Positions 26,022 through 38,247 of a DNA stretch of 64,000 bases are shown here, piece after piece (the stretch's first letter is position 1; every line of letters starts with the position of its first letter). The position numbers and the translations under genes were made by a program. The notes beneath the pieces are model-generated. The model was given only the letters and a program-made list of their open reading frames with translations, had not been told where the DNA came from and did no database searches. The stretch is from Actinoplanes sp. L3-i22 (GTDB lineage Bacteria > Actinomycetota > Actinomycetes > Mycobacteriales > Micromonosporaceae), in assembly GCF_019704555.1 (NCBI RefSeq), contig NZ_AP024745.1, positions 5,030,501-5,094,500 on the forward strand. Direction: 5' to 3'.

Positions 26022-26384
26022 TCAGCTCGCGTTCAGCGGTTCGCCCTGCAGCAGCCCCACGGTGTTGCCCGCGGGATCCTGGAACATCGCGAACGACAGG
26101 GAGTCGTTGATCCGGGTGGGTGGCACGAGTTGCCGCCCGCCCAGCCCGGTGACGGTGCTCAGGGTCTCCCTCAGGTCCTCGACGTCGACGTAGATCGTCA
26201 CGTAGGGCGGCATCTGGCCGTGGGTCTGCATCAGCCCGCCCCCGGTTCCGCCGTCGACCGGCCGGACCAGGCAGTAGCCGTCGCCGGCGTCGTCGATGGT
26301 CCAGGCGAAGGCCTTGGCGTAGAAGTCGCGCAGCGCGGGCAGATCCCGGCCGGCGATCTCCCAGTGCACCACCGCGTTGGTCAT
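26022..26384 (-). CDS. VOC-family (glyoxalase/bleomycin resistance-like) protein
   Basis: A 120-residue protein with the paired beta-alpha-beta-beta-beta fold of the vicinal oxygen chelate superfamily. Visible: VVHWEIAGRDLPALRDFYAKAFAW at the start, PPYVTIYVDVEDL in the middle, and FAMFQDPAGNTVGLLQ at the end. Possible metal ligands are His7 in VVHWEI and the late acidic residues, but the usual ligand set is incomplete. Substrate is unknown. Operator 9 lies 64 nt upstream of ATG 26384, so it belongs to the predicted regulon as a single-gene unit. Confidence 0.85.
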   Translation of the reverse strand: MTNAVVHWEIAGRDLPALRDFYAKAFAWTIDDAGDGYCLVRPVDGGTGGGLMQTHGQMPPYVTIYVDVEDLRETLSTVTGLGGRQLVPPTRINDSLSFAMFQDPAGNTVGLLQGEPLNAS

Positions 26385-26447
26385 CGTGATCACCTCGATG
26401 TGGTTGCCGTTCGCCGCCAGTGTGCGTCCCGGTCGGCCGGGCCGGCC

Positions 26448-26462
26448 AGGGCCGGTGGTCCC
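26448..26462. promoter_or_regulatory. DosR/OsdR-like operator 9 (minus strand GGGACCACCGGCCCT)
   Basis: Located 64 nt upstream of the VOC gene start on the minus strand, in the 101-nt gap after nifJ. Confidence 0.7.
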
Positions 26463-26485
26463 GGATGACCGGCCCGGGCGGGCGT

Positions 26486-30021
<3,536 letters not shown>

Positions 30022-30025
<4 letters not shown>

Positions 30026-31710
30026 GGCCGTACCTCCGGAATGAGTTCGATCGCGTGCACGGGACACTGCGCGAAGCAGGTGCCGCAGCCGGTGCAGCGG
30101 TCGTAGTCGAAGCGATACCTGCGGCCTGGTCCCAGTTTGATCACCGCGTCCTCCGGGCAGGCGCCCAGACATCCGTCACATTCGAAACAGTTGCCGCAGG
30201 AGAGGCAGCGCCCCGCCTCGAAGCGCGCGGCGCTCTCGTCCAGCCCGGCGACCACCTCGGTGAAGTCCGCGACCCGGGCGGCCGGGTCCCGCTGCGGCTG
30301 GACGCGGCGCGCTGCGTCGCCGAAATACCACGGATGCAGCAGGTCGAAGCTCGCGATCGGATGTTTGGCCGGTGCGCTCGCCGGCAGGCCGCTGAGGTAG
30401 GCGTGGATGTGCCGGGCCGCCTTGCGGCCGTGGCCGACCCCGACGGTGACCGTGCGCTCGGCCGGCACCATGTCCCCGCCGGCGAAGATCCCGGGGCAGC
30501 CGGTCATGAACGACTCCGACACCAGCACGGTGCCGTCGGGATCGAAGGCGACGCCCGGCACGTCCCGCAGGAACGCGGTGTCGGCCCGCTGCCCGAGCGC
30601 GAGCACCACCGTGTCGGCGGCGAGGGTCTCGGTACGCCCGGTCGGCACCGGCCGGCCCTCGCCGTCGAGCTCCATGACCTCGACGGTCAGCTCCGGACCG
30701 TCGAACGCCTGGATGGTCCGCAGCCAGTTGATCGTGACGCCTTCGCGTTCGGCCTCGTCCGCCTCCTCGGCGTGCGCGGGCATCTGCGCCCGGGTGCGCC
30801 GGTAGACGATCAGCGCCTCCGCGGCGCCCAGCCGCTTGGCGACCCGGGCGGCGTCCATCGCGGTGTTGCCGCCGCCGTAGACCGCGACCCGCCGCCCGAT
30901 CGCCGGACGCTCGCCGGAGGCGACGCTGCGCAGCAGGCCGACCGCGTCCACGATCCGCCCGGCCTCCCGGGCCGGGATGTCCACCCGCCGCGACAGGTGC
31001 GCGCCGACGGCGACGAACACGGCGTCGAACCGGCCGGCCCGCCGCTCGGCCTCCAGGTCGTGGACCGGGTGCCCGGTCTCGATCACCACGCCGAGCGCGG
31101 TGATCCGGGCGATCTCCGCGGCCAGCACGTCCCGGGGCAGCCGGTAGGCGGGGATGCCGTAGCGCATCATCCCGCCCGGCTCCTGGCCGGCGTCGTGGAT
31201 CTCCACCTGGTGGCCGAGCCGGGCGAGGTGGTAGGCGGCGGAGAGCCCGGACGGCCCGGCGCCGATCACCAGGACCCGCCGGCCGGTCGGCGCCGCCGGC
31301 GGGTCGAACGCCCAGCGCTGCTCCAGCGCCAGGTCGCCGAGGAACCTCTCGACGCCGTGAATCGAGACCGCGCTGTCCAGTTGCAGCCGATTGCAGACCG
31401 ACTCACACGGGTGGTAGCAGACCCGCCCGTGCACCGCGGGCAGCGGATTGTCCGCGGTGAGCACCCGCCAGGCCGACTCGTAGTCGCCGGCCCGCGCGTG
31501 CGCGAGCCACGCCTGGATGTTCTCCCCGGCCGGACAGCCGGCGTTGCACGGCGGCAGCAGGTCCAGATAGACCGGTCGCCGTTCCCGGACCGGGCCGCCG
31601 CGCGCCTGGTCGTGCACCAGGTCGGGTAGCGGCGTCATGTCGGGCCGGTCGGCGTGCATGACCGGCTCCCCGCGGTGTCCGGTCCGGGCACGATCGCGAT
31701 TCTCTTCCAT
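30022..31710 (-). CDS. GltD-like FAD/NAD(P) oxidoreductase with C-terminal 2[4Fe-4S] domain
   Basis: A 562-residue Fe-S flavoprotein. N-terminal Fe-S region (PPCNAGCPAGENIQAW, CYHPCESVCNR), FAD fold (VLVIGAGPSGLSAAYHLA, residues about 150-170), NAD(P) fold (VAVYGGGNTAMDAARVA), FAD end motif (IFAGGDM). The C-terminus has CLSCGNCFECDGCLGACPED and CTGCGTCFAQCPVH, two extra 4Fe-4S clusters. Such proteins link ferredoxin pools to NAD(P)H. Directly coupled to nifJ, it probably takes electrons from PFOR-reduced ferredoxin to make NAD(P)H. ATG 31710 has AAGGAGG upstream. A weak operator lies 91 nt upstream. Confidence 0.93.
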
Positions 31711-31800
31711 GGGACGGACCTCCTTGCCGGACGCGGCCGTCTTTTCTCCATCGGACGCAGGACGTGCCGGTCCCGGCAGGGCCGGACGGCCCGGTCTGCC

Positions 31801-31815
31801 GGGACCGAAGTCGCC
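31801..31815. promoter_or_regulatory. Weak DosR/OsdR-like site
   Basis: GGGACCGAAGTCGCC, which fits the mycobacterial GGGAC....GTCCC pattern with one mismatch in the right arm. It lies 91 nt upstream of the GltD-like gene, in the gap divergent from pntAA. Confidence 0.4.
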
Positions 31816-31892
31816 GCGTCGCTCAGGCCGAGGTGGTCGAGAGCGGTGGCGCCGCGGCCGGCTGCGACAGTCCCCGCCGGGCCGGGAACCTC

Positions 31893-31907
31893 GGGTCCTT
31901 CGCCCCT
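31893..31907. promoter_or_regulatory. DosR/OsdR-like operator 10, deviant (GGGTCCTTCGCCCCT)
   Basis: Ends 66 nt before the pntAA start, the spacing seen at the strong sites. It has two substitutions relative to the consensus. With the weak site at 31801 it may control both divergent operons. Confidence 0.5.
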
Positions 31908-31972
31908 GACCGTGAGCAGGGCCGGTCCGTAGCGTCGGCGCAAAGGACCGCGCCTGCGTGAAGGAGGCGGCG

Positions 31973-33109
31973 ATGACCACGGTGGGGGTGCTGCGCGAGA
32001 CGGCCGAGCACGAGCGACGGGTGGCGCTGACCCCGGAAGCGGCGCGCCGGCTGCGCGACCGTGGCATCGCTGTGCTCGTGGAATGCGACGCGGGGAAACG
32101 CTCCTGGTACGGCGACCGGCAGTATCTGCTGGCCGGAGCCGCGCTGGGTGACCGCGAGCAGGTGTACCGCGACAGCGACGTGCTGGTCTGCCTGGCGCCG
32201 CCCCCGGATGCCGACCGGGCCCGGCGCGGGCAGATGCTGGTCGGCCTGCTCGCGCCGCTGAGCGACCCGGCCTGGGCTAAGCGGCTGGCCGCCGCCGGGG
32301 TGACCGCGATCAGCCTCGATCTGCTACCCCGGACCCTGTCGCGGGCGCAGCCGATGGACGCGTTGACCTCGCAAGCGAATGTGGCCGGTTACAAGGCCGC
32401 GCTGGTCGCCGCGGAAGCCTACGGCGGCTACTTCCCGCTGCTGATGACCGCGGCCGGCACCGTCCGGCCCGCCCAGGTCCTGGTGCTCGGTGCTGGCGTC
32501 GCCGGTCTGCAGGCCATGGCCACGGCCCGCCGGCTCGGCGCGGTGGTCACCGGCTACGACGTACGGGAGCAGGCGCGGGCCGACATCACCTCCACCGGCG
32601 CTGCCGTGCTGGACGCGGGCGGCCCGCAGGTGTCCTCGGCGGACGGCTACGCCCGCGCGCTCACCGCCGAGCAGAGCGAGGCCCAGCGGCAGCTGCTGGA
32701 GGCCGCGGCCGCCCGCTTCGACATCGTGATCACCACGGCCCGGGTGCCCGGGCGCCGCCCGCCGCTGTTGATCCGAGCGGCCGCGCTGGCCGGCCTGCGA
32801 CCGGGTTCGATCGTCGTCGACCTGGCCGCCGGCCCGGACGGTGGCAACGTCGAGGGCTCGGTGCCGGGCACCACCGCGGTGCTCGGCGGGGTCACCCTGA
32901 TCGCCGCCGGCGACCTGGCCGCGACGGTGCCACGGGCGGCCTCCACGGCGTACGCAAGAAATCTTCTCGCTCTTCTCGAGACCCTGATGCCGGGCGGCGT
33001 GCCGATGCCGGATCTGACCGACGAGATCCACGCGGCGGTGACCGTCTCGCACGCCGGCGAGGTCGTGCACCCCGCCGTCCGCAAGCTGCTGGAGGCGAAC
33101 GAGCCGTGA
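31973..33109 (+). CDS. pntAA: NAD(P) transhydrogenase subunit alpha part 1
   Basis: A 378-residue cytoplasmic NAD(H)-binding domain I of the proton-translocating transhydrogenase, which exchanges hydride between NADH and NADP+ using the proton gradient. Seen: N-terminal GVLRETAEHERRVALTPE, RQYLLAGA, LLPRTLSRAQPMDALTSQANVAGYKA, nucleotide motif VLVLGAGVAGLQAMATARRLGA, and IVVDLAAGPDGGNVEGS. The ATG at 31973 is preferred over 31958 because AAGGAGG is 8 nt upstream. Its stop overlaps pntAB by 4 nt. The alpha chain is split, as in Rhodospirillum and most actinobacteria. Confidence 0.96.
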   Translation: MTTVGVLRETAEHERRVALTPEAARRLRDRGIAVLVECDAGKRSWYGDRQYLLAGAALGDREQVYRDSDVLVCLAPPPDADRARRGQMLVGLLAPLSDPAWAKRLAAAGVTAISLDLLPRTLSRAQPMDALTSQANVAGYKAALVAAEAYGGYFPLLMTAAGTVRPAQVLVLGAGVAGLQAMATARRLGAVVTGYDVREQARADITSTGAAVLDAGGPQVSSADGYARALTAEQSEAQRQLLEAAAARFDIVITTARVPGRRPPLLIRAAALAGLRPGSIVVDLAAGPDGGNVEGSVPGTTAVLGGVTLIAAGDLAATVPRAASTAYARNLLALLETLMPGGVPMPDLTDEIHAAVTVSHAGEVVHPAVRKLLEANEP

Positions 33110-33390
33110 ACTCGCTACTGATGGCCGATCTGACCGTTTTCACCCTGAGTCTGCTCGTCGGTTTCGAAGTGATCAGCAAGGTGCCGGCCACCCTGCACAC
33201 TCCGTTGATGTCCGGCGCCAACGCGGTGCACGGCGTCGTCCTGATCGGCGTCATGCTGCTCGCCCTGACCGTCACGACCGCCGCCGGGTACGTGCTGCTC
33301 GGCACCGCCGCGTTCTTCGGCGCGGCCAACGTCGCCGGCGGCTACGCCGTCACCGACCGCATGCTGACCATGTTCCGGAGCCGGTCATGA
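33106..33390 (+). CDS. pntAB: NAD(P) transhydrogenase subunit alpha part 2
   Basis: A 94-residue membrane subunit with three TM helices. The conserved VGFEVISKVPATLHTPLMSGANAVHG identifies the first half of the proton channel domain II. GTG 33106 overlaps the pntAA stop; ATG 33121 is an alternative start. It forms the membrane part with pntB. Confidence 0.95.
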   Translation: MNSLLMADLTVFTLSLLVGFEVISKVPATLHTPLMSGANAVHGVVLIGVMLLALTVTTAAGYVLLGTAAFFGAANVAGGYAVTDRMLTMFRSRS

Positions 33391-34775
33391 CCGGCTTCGA
33401 CACCACCGTCCACCTGATCTACCTGGTCTGCGCCACCCTGTTCGTGGCCGGGCTGCACCTGATGAACGCCCCGGGCACCGCCCGCCGCGGCAACCGGTTG
33501 TCCGCGGCCGGCATGGCCGTCGCGATCGCCACCACCGCCGCCGTCCTGATCCACGACGGCCGGCCGGCCATGACGGCGGTCACCGTGCTGACGCTCGGCG
33601 CGGCCGCCGGCGCCGCGGCCGGCCTGATCGCCGCCCGGCGGGTGCGGATGACCGCGATGCCGCAGCTGGTCAGCCTGTTCAACGCGGTCGGCGGCGGCGC
33701 GGCCGCGCTGATCGCGCTCGGTGACCGGGCCACCGGGACCCAGGCGGCGATCACCGGAGCCCTCGACGTGCTCATCGGCGCGATCACCTTCGGCGGCTCC
33801 CTGATTGCCGCCGGGAAGCTGGCCGGACGCATCCCCGGGCGCCCGATCGTGGTCCCCGGGGGCCGGGTCGCCTCGGCGCTGCTGATCGTGGCCGCCGTGG
33901 TCCTGGCCGTGCTGGCCGGGTCCGGCCGGGCCCCGGGACCCCTGGCCGGGGTGGCCGCCGCCGCCCTGATCGTCGGGGTGCTGGCCACCCTGCCGATCGG
34001 TGGAGCCGACATGCCGGTCGTGATCTCGCTGCTCAACGCGTGCACCGGCACCGCCGTGGCGATGGCCGGCTTCGTCCTGGGCAGCACACCGCTGATCATC
34101 GCCGGGGCGCTCGTCGGCGCGGCCGGTGCCATTCTGACCAAACTCATGGCCGACGCGATGAATCGCCCGGTCCGCGCGATCCTGGCCGGCGGCTACGGCA
34201 GCGGCGACACGGTCGCGGCCGCCCCGGTGCCGGGTGCGGCCGGGGTACGCCGGATCGCCGCCGACGACGCCGCCATCCAGCTCGCGTACGCCACCCGGGT
34301 CGTCATCGTCCCCGGGTACGGCCTCGCCGCCGCCCAGGCCCAGCACGAGGTGGTCGCCCTGGCCAAGGTGCTGACCGGCCACGGGGTCGAGGTCAGCTAC
34401 GGCATCCACCCGGTCGCCGGCCGGATGCCCGGGCACATGAACGTGCTCCTGGCCGAGGCCGACGCCCCGTACGAGCAGCTCAAGGATCTCGACGAGATCA
34501 ACCCGGTGTTCCCGGCCACCGACGTGGCGCTGGTCGTCGGTGCCAACGACGTCACCAACCCGGCGGCACGCCGGCCCGGCAACCCGGTCTCCGGCATGCC
34601 GATCCTCGACGTGGACAAGGCCCGCAGCATCATCGTGATCAAGCGGTCGCTGGGCCACGGCTACGCCGGCATCGACAACGAGCTGTACCAGGACCCGAAG
34701 ACCGCGATGCTGTTCGCCGACGCCAAGGCAGGCCTGGCCGCGCTGCTCGCGGCCGTCCAGACCTACGCGGCCTGA
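33387..34775 (+). CDS. pntB: NAD(P) transhydrogenase subunit beta
   Basis: A 462-residue subunit with about nine TM helices in the first 270 residues (domain II) and the soluble NADP(H)-binding domain III at the C-terminus. Domain III carries VIVPGYGLAAAQAQHEV, GIHPVAGRMPGHMNVLLAEA, GANDVTNPAA and KRSLGHGYAGIDN. It overlaps pntAB by ATGA. The operon is likely controlled by the site at 31893. Next to PFOR it could rebalance NADPH and NADH when respiration slows (inference). Confidence 0.96.
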   Translation: MTGFDTTVHLIYLVCATLFVAGLHLMNAPGTARRGNRLSAAGMAVAIATTAAVLIHDGRPAMTAVTVLTLGAAAGAAAGLIAARRVRMTAMPQLVSLFNAVGGGAAALIALGDRATGTQAAITGALDVLIGAITFGGSLIAAGKLAGRIPGRPIVVPGGRVASALLIVAAVVLAVLAGSGRAPGPLAGVAAAALIVGVLATLPIGGADMPVVISLLNACTGTAVAMAGFVLGSTPLIIAGALVGAAGAILTKLMADAMNRPVRAILAGGYGSGDTVAAAPVPGAAGVRRIAADDAAIQLAYATRVVIVPGYGLAAAQAQHEVVALAKVLTGHGVEVSYGIHPVAGRMPGHMNVLLAEADAPYEQLKDLDEINPVFPATDVALVVGANDVTNPAARRPGNPVSGMPILDVDKARSIIVIKRSLGHGYAGIDNELYQDPKTAMLFADAKAGLAALLAAVQTYAA

Positions 34776-34800
34776 CCCGGCCGGCGCCTCGTTCCCGCAG

Positions 34801-34842
34801 GCCTGCGCCTCATCAGGGCGGGCCTGCGCTTCATCACGGCGG
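34801..34842. repeat. Tandem 21-bp repeat at the end of the mutase gene
   Basis: Two adjacent 21-bp units of GCCTGCGC(C/T)TCATCA(G/C)GGCGG, with 19 of 21 bases identical. They cover the mutase stop codon at 34834 and the gap to pntB. It probably arose by slippage and slightly extends an otherwise short convergent junction. Confidence 0.7.
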
Positions 34843-35589
34843 GCCGACGCGGACCTGCTCGCGGGCGCTGACCGGATCCAGGTAGCGCCCTTCCGGCCCG
34901 GTGACCGGACGGCCCCGGCGATCGAGGCGATAGCGCATCGGTACGGCGGTCGGGATGTCCAGCCGTTCCACGTCGGCGGCCCCGATGCCCTCCAGGTGCA
35001 TGACGAACGCCCGCAGACTGTTGCCGTGCCCCACCACCAGCGGCGTGCCCCCGGCCAGCACCAGCGGCCGCAGCACATCCGCCCAGTAGGGCAGGGTCCG
35101 GACCCGGACGTCGGCGAGGCTCTCGGTGCGCGGCCGGGCATCGGGTGGCAGGTCCGCGTACCGGGCATCGGCGTACAACGCGGCGGCGTCGGTATCGGCC
35201 ATCGCCGGCGGGGCGATCGCGTACGAGCGCCGCCAGTCCCGGAACGTCTCCGCGCCGGACTCGGCGGCGACAGCGCGCTTGTCCCGTCCGGTGAGCGCGC
35301 CGTAGTGGCGTTCGTTGAGCCGCCACGACCGCTGCACCGGCAGCCAGCCGCGGCCCAGCGCGTCGGCGATGATCTCCGCGGTCGCGATCGATCGGCGCAG
35401 CAGCGAGGTGTGCACGCTCGTCGGGCGCACGCCGATCTCGCGCAGGGTCCGCGCGGCCTGGCGGGCCTGCGTGACGCCGAGCGCACTCAGCGGCGGGTCG
35501 GACCAGCCGGTGAAGACGTCGGCCGCGTTGCTGACGCTCTGCCCGTGCCGCAGCAGTACCAGGGAGCCACCGTCACCAATAGCGGTCAC
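34834..35589 (-). CDS. gpmA: 2,3-bisphosphoglycerate-dependent phosphoglycerate mutase
   Basis: A 251-residue glycolytic enzyme, the usual size. The catalytic motif is LLRHGQSVSN (His phospho-acceptor), with FTGWSDPPLSALG, LNERHYGALTG and the second catalytic histidine in VVGHGNSLRAF. The first motif has SVSN where most have SxWN. GTG 35589 puts the start 14 residues before the RHG motif; upstream extension to 35706 would cross operator 11. That operator lies 63 nt upstream, shared with the divergent DUF1918 gene, placing glycolysis under the predicted hypoxic control. Confidence 0.93.
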   Translation of the reverse strand: MTAIGDGGSLVLLRHGQSVSNAADVFTGWSDPPLSALGVTQARQAARTLREIGVRPTSVHTSLLRRSIATAEIIADALGRGWLPVQRSWRLNERHYGALTGRDKRAVAAESGAETFRDWRRSYAIAPPAMADTDAAALYADARYADLPPDARPRTESLADVRVRTLPYWADVLRPLVLAGGTPLVVGHGNSLRAFVMHLEGIGAADVERLDIPTAVPMRYRLDRRGRPVTGPEGRYLDPVSAREQVRVGPP

Positions 35590-35651
35590 GTGGCTCAGGC
35601 TAACGGCGAAGGCATCCGGTACGAACCGCGCGGGAGTGTCTCGGCGGCTGC

Positions 35652-35666
35652 GGGACCTTCGGCCCT
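35652..35666. promoter_or_regulatory. DosR/OsdR-like operator 11 (GGGACCTTCGGCCCT)
   Basis: The best single match to the consensus. It lies nearly equidistant from two divergent starts: 63 nt from the mutase GTG and 64 nt from the DUF1918 ATG at 35730, so it may serve both. Confidence 0.8.
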
Positions 35667-35729
35667 TGGCCGTCCGCGAGTGGCGAACCAGTCTGAGCTT
35701 GACCACGGTTCTCCGGACGGGAGGAAGCC

Positions 35730-35942
35730 ATGAAGGCTCGCATCGGCGACCGGATCATCATCGAGAACAACCGCCTCGGGGAAAATCGGCGGATCGGGAT
35801 CATCACCCGGGTGGGGCATGACGACGGAGGTCCGCCGTACCACGTGCGCTGGCTGGAGGACGACCACACCACGGTGGTGTTCCCGGGTCCCGAGGCGCGG
35901 ATCGAGCCGGCCATCGGGAACGAGTCCCCGGCCGCCGGCTGA
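35730..35942 (+). CDS. DUF1918 small protein
   Basis: A 70-residue SH3-like beta-barrel protein. The pattern GDRIIIEN..RIGIITRVGHDDGGPPYHVRWLEDDHTTVVFPGP is diagnostic of DUF1918, common in actinobacteria and often near stress genes. GGGAGG lies 7 nt before the ATG. Operator 11 is 64 nt upstream. Molecular role unknown; a nucleic acid or protein interaction fold is possible. Confidence 0.9.
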   Translation: MKARIGDRIIIENNRLGENRRIGIITRVGHDDGGPPYHVRWLEDDHTTVVFPGPEARIEPAIGNESPAAG

Positions 35943-35980
35943 CCGCTCATCGGCTGCGCTTGCTCGGCCGCCGTCGTCGG

Positions 35981-36073
35981 CTGCCGAGCAAACGCAGCAG
36001 GTCGTCGACGACGAAGACCGGCTTCGTCAGCTGCCGAGCAAACGCAGCAGGTCGTGGACGACGAAGACCGGCC
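35981..36073. repeat. Direct 43-bp repeat at the 3' end of a small membrane gene
   Basis: Two copies of a 43-bp block (35981-36023 and 36031-36073) start 50 bp apart with one mismatch. The second lies inside the end of the small membrane gene. The first lies just after its stop and would encode the same C-terminal peptide (FVVDDLLRLLGS) again. It shows a recent 50-bp tandem duplication that left the old gene end as an untranslated copy. Confidence 0.85.
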
Positions 36074-36221
36074 AGATGATCGACTTGAGCACGCCCAGCA
36101 CGCCGACCCAGAATCCGTCCGCGGCCCCGATGTAATAGATGAGGGCGCCGATCAGGCCCAGGCCGTAGACGGCACCACCGCCGGCCCCGGCCGGGCCACC
36201 GCGCGACTGCCTTTCGTTCAT
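36027..36221 (-). CDS. Small two-helix membrane protein
   Basis: A 64-residue protein: Gly-rich N-terminus, TM helix 1 (AVYGLGLIGALIYYIG), a short turn with Trp, and helix 2 (VLGVLKSIIWPVFVVHDLLRLLG). GGAGGC is 7 nt before ATG 36221. The ATG overlaps the preceding USP stop (ATGA), so it is translationally coupled to it. Similar short membrane proteins with this pattern are widespread in actinobacteria near USP genes. Function unknown. Confidence 0.75.
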   Translation of the reverse strand: MNERQSRGGPAGAGGGAVYGLGLIGALIYYIGAADGFWVGVLGVLKSIIWPVFVVHDLLRLLGS

Positions 36222-37066
36222 CTTGTGCCTCCTTCCGAAACGACTCCGACGCGCATGTCGCGGGCGGCGACCGGGCGGGCGCGGCGAACCACGACCACCG
36301 GTCCGCGCCCGTGGTGCAGCAGTGTCTGCGCGACCGAGCCGAGCAGACCGTGGTAGGGCATCTCGCCCCGGGCACCCACCACGATCAGCGAGGCATCCCG
36401 TGCCTCCTCGCGCAGCACCTCGGTGGGGTCGCCGGTGAGGACCCGGAACCGCAGGCCGACGCGATGGTCGAGCGCCAGCCCGGTGACCATGGCCTCGACC
36501 GCGTGCGCCCGTTCGCCGATCTCACCGACGTGCACGACGATCAGGTCCGTGTCCTGCCGGGCGGCTTCCTCGACGGCGAGGCGGAGCACCTGCTCCGAGT
36601 CCGCGGCGCCGTTGATTCCGACCAGGACCGGACCGGCCGGCGGGCAGGCGGCCCTGGTCACCATGACGGTGCCGAAGGCACGCGCCGCGAGCTGGACCGC
36701 CGTCGCGTCCCGCGGCAGACAGACCCGGTCGTTCAGGTCGCCGTCGCCGATCACGGTCAGGCCGGCCCGCCGGGACAGCCGCAGCAGCCCGGTCACCGGA
36801 TGGCCCTCGATCAGCTCGGTGGTGATCCGCAGGCCCGGAGCGGCCGCGGCGGCGAGCGCCTTCGCCTGGCGGAGCAGCTCCGCGCTGCTCCACTGGTGTT
36901 CCGCCAGATCGGGCAGCCAGCTGAACGCGTGCACCAGCCGCAGCGGGCACCCCCGCGCGGCGGCCTCGGCGGCGGCGGCCTCGACCGCCCGCCGGCTCGC
37001 CGCGGAACGGCTGACCCCGGCGACGACTGGATGGACCGGTTCCGTACCGGCCAGCCGTTCGAGCAT
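36218..37066 (-). CDS. Tandem universal stress protein
   Basis: A 282-residue protein with two USP domains. The first has a weakened nucleotide signature (VIGDGDLNDRVCLPRD), the second a full one (GARGEMPYHGLLGSVAQTLL). The second half starts PVLVGINGAADS. The start ATG 37066 follows a GGGGG; GTG 37069 or 37075 are alternatives. It lies 17 nt after the aldolase gene and overlaps the small membrane gene, so it is the middle gene of an aldolase-USP-membrane protein operon behind operator 12. Confidence 0.9.
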   Translation of the reverse strand: MLERLAGTEPVHPVVAGVSRSAASRRAVEAAAAEAAARGCPLRLVHAFSWLPDLAEHQWSSAELLRQAKALAAAAAPGLRITTELIEGHPVTGLLRLSRRAGLTVIGDGDLNDRVCLPRDATAVQLAARAFGTVMVTRAACPPAGPVLVGINGAADSEQVLRLAVEEAARQDTDLIVVHVGEIGERAHAVEAMVTGLALDHRVGLRFRVLTGDPTEVLREEARDASLIVVGARGEMPYHGLLGSVAQTLLHHGRGPVVVVRRARPVAARDMRVGVVSEGGTR

Positions 37067-37083
37067 CACGATCACCCCCGAGT

Positions 37084-37977
37084 TCACGGGACGGGATATT
37101 TGGCCAGGATCTCGCGGAGCCGGTCGACCAGACGTAGCGAAGCGTCGTGGTCGCGCTGCCACACGTTGCGCCCGAAGATCAGCCCGGTGGCGCCGGCTGC
37201 CATCGATTCCTGCGCCTTGACCAGCATCGCCTCGTCGCCGGCCTTGCTGCCGCCGGAGACCAGCACCAGCGTGCGACCGGCGGCGCGGACCACCGCCTCC
37301 ATCGCCTGGGGTGCGGTGAACGCCGAGGTGTAGGCATCCGGCACCGCCGTTTGTTTCTCCGGATGCGGGAAGTTGACCTTGACGACGTCGGCGCCGAGCT
37401 CACTGGCCACCCGGGCCGCGTAGTGCACGGCGTAGAAGGAGTCCTTGCCGCCCTTCTGCTCGATCGCCTCACCCCGCGGGTAGGCCCAGACGATCAGCGG
37501 GATGCCGAACCGCTGTGCGTCGCGCCGTACCTGCTGCAGTTGGGTGCAGTCGGCGGCCTGCGCCGGCGATCCCACATACAGGGTGTAGCCGACCGCGTCG
37601 GCGCCCAGCCGCACCGCGTCCTCGACCGAGGCGTGCAACGGGGACAGGGCCTGCAGGTCCGGAGGGATGTCGGTCTTGCCGTTGAGCTTGAGGATCAGCG
37701 GCACCTCACCGGCGTAGTCCCAGTAGAACTTCTCGGCCAGTCCGATCTGTACGGCGATGCCGTTGAACCCGCCCTCCAGGGCGAGCTTGATGATGTACCG
37801 CGGGTCGGTGGCGGCCGGATCCGGGAAGAAGTCCCGCGGTCCGTGTTCCAGACCCTGGTCGTACGGCAGGAACAACGCCGTGCCGTTGCCGAGTCCGTGC
37901 TGGTAGAGGATGCGGTGCAGGCGGGCCCGTTTGCCCGCGCTCAGCCCGCACCGGGCCAGCCGTAGTCGCGTGGTCAT
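37084..37977 (-). CDS. Class I fructose-bisphosphate aldolase, DhnA/DeoC-type
   Basis: A 297-residue TIM-barrel aldolase that splits fructose-1,6-bisphosphate without metal. Visible: LPYDQGLEHGPRDFF, GFNGIAVQIGLAEKFYWDYAGEVPLILKLNGKTDI, GYTLYVGSP, and the Schiff-base lysine in GADVVKVNFPHPE. GGSKAGDEAM is the phosphate-binding region. ATG 37977 follows GGAGG. Class I DhnA-type enzymes are unusual in an actinobacterium that normally uses class II; as a metal-free isozyme it could suit stress. Operator 12 is 138 nt upstream. Confidence 0.92.
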   Translation of the reverse strand: MTTRLRLARCGLSAGKRARLHRILYQHGLGNGTALFLPYDQGLEHGPRDFFPDPAATDPRYIIKLALEGGFNGIAVQIGLAEKFYWDYAGEVPLILKLNGKTDIPPDLQALSPLHASVEDAVRLGADAVGYTLYVGSPAQAADCTQLQQVRRDAQRFGIPLIVWAYPRGEAIEQKGGKDSFYAVHYAARVASELGADVVKVNFPHPEKQTAVPDAYTSAFTAPQAMEAVVRAAGRTLVLVSGGSKAGDEAMLVKAQESMAAGATGLIFGRNVWQRDHDASLRLVDRLREILAKYPVP

Positions 37978-38114
37978 GGTGAACCTCCAATCCATCACCC
38001 TCCACCTTCGACCACGGCCGGACCCGTTGGTCAGGGCCGGTCGGCCCGCGCCGCGGCCGCAAGCGTCCCGCCCTCGGCAGATCCGGGCGCACGTGGGACG
38101 GCGCGAGGCGGTTC

Positions 38115-38129
38115 GGGACTTCCGCCCCT
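38115..38129. promoter_or_regulatory. DosR/OsdR-like operator 12 (GGGACTTCCGCCCCT)
   Basis: Preceded by TTC, as in the mycobacterial TTCGGGAC box. It lies between the divergent aldolase (138 nt) and secreted protein (119 nt) genes. Confidence 0.65.
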
Positions 38130-38247
38130 GACGGTGACCTGCCGGCGGAGTGACAGTCGAGATGTGGCATCCGGTCGCGTGCGCCTCCACACACCGGCGG
38201 CCGGGCGCCCGGATGCCCGTCCGGCAATGCGGTGAGGGGAGACCCTG

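Noticed and set aside
34801..34842. 21-bp repeat as attachment site or CRISPR-like element
   Set aside because: Only two adjacent copies spanning a stop codon; looks like a slippage duplication.
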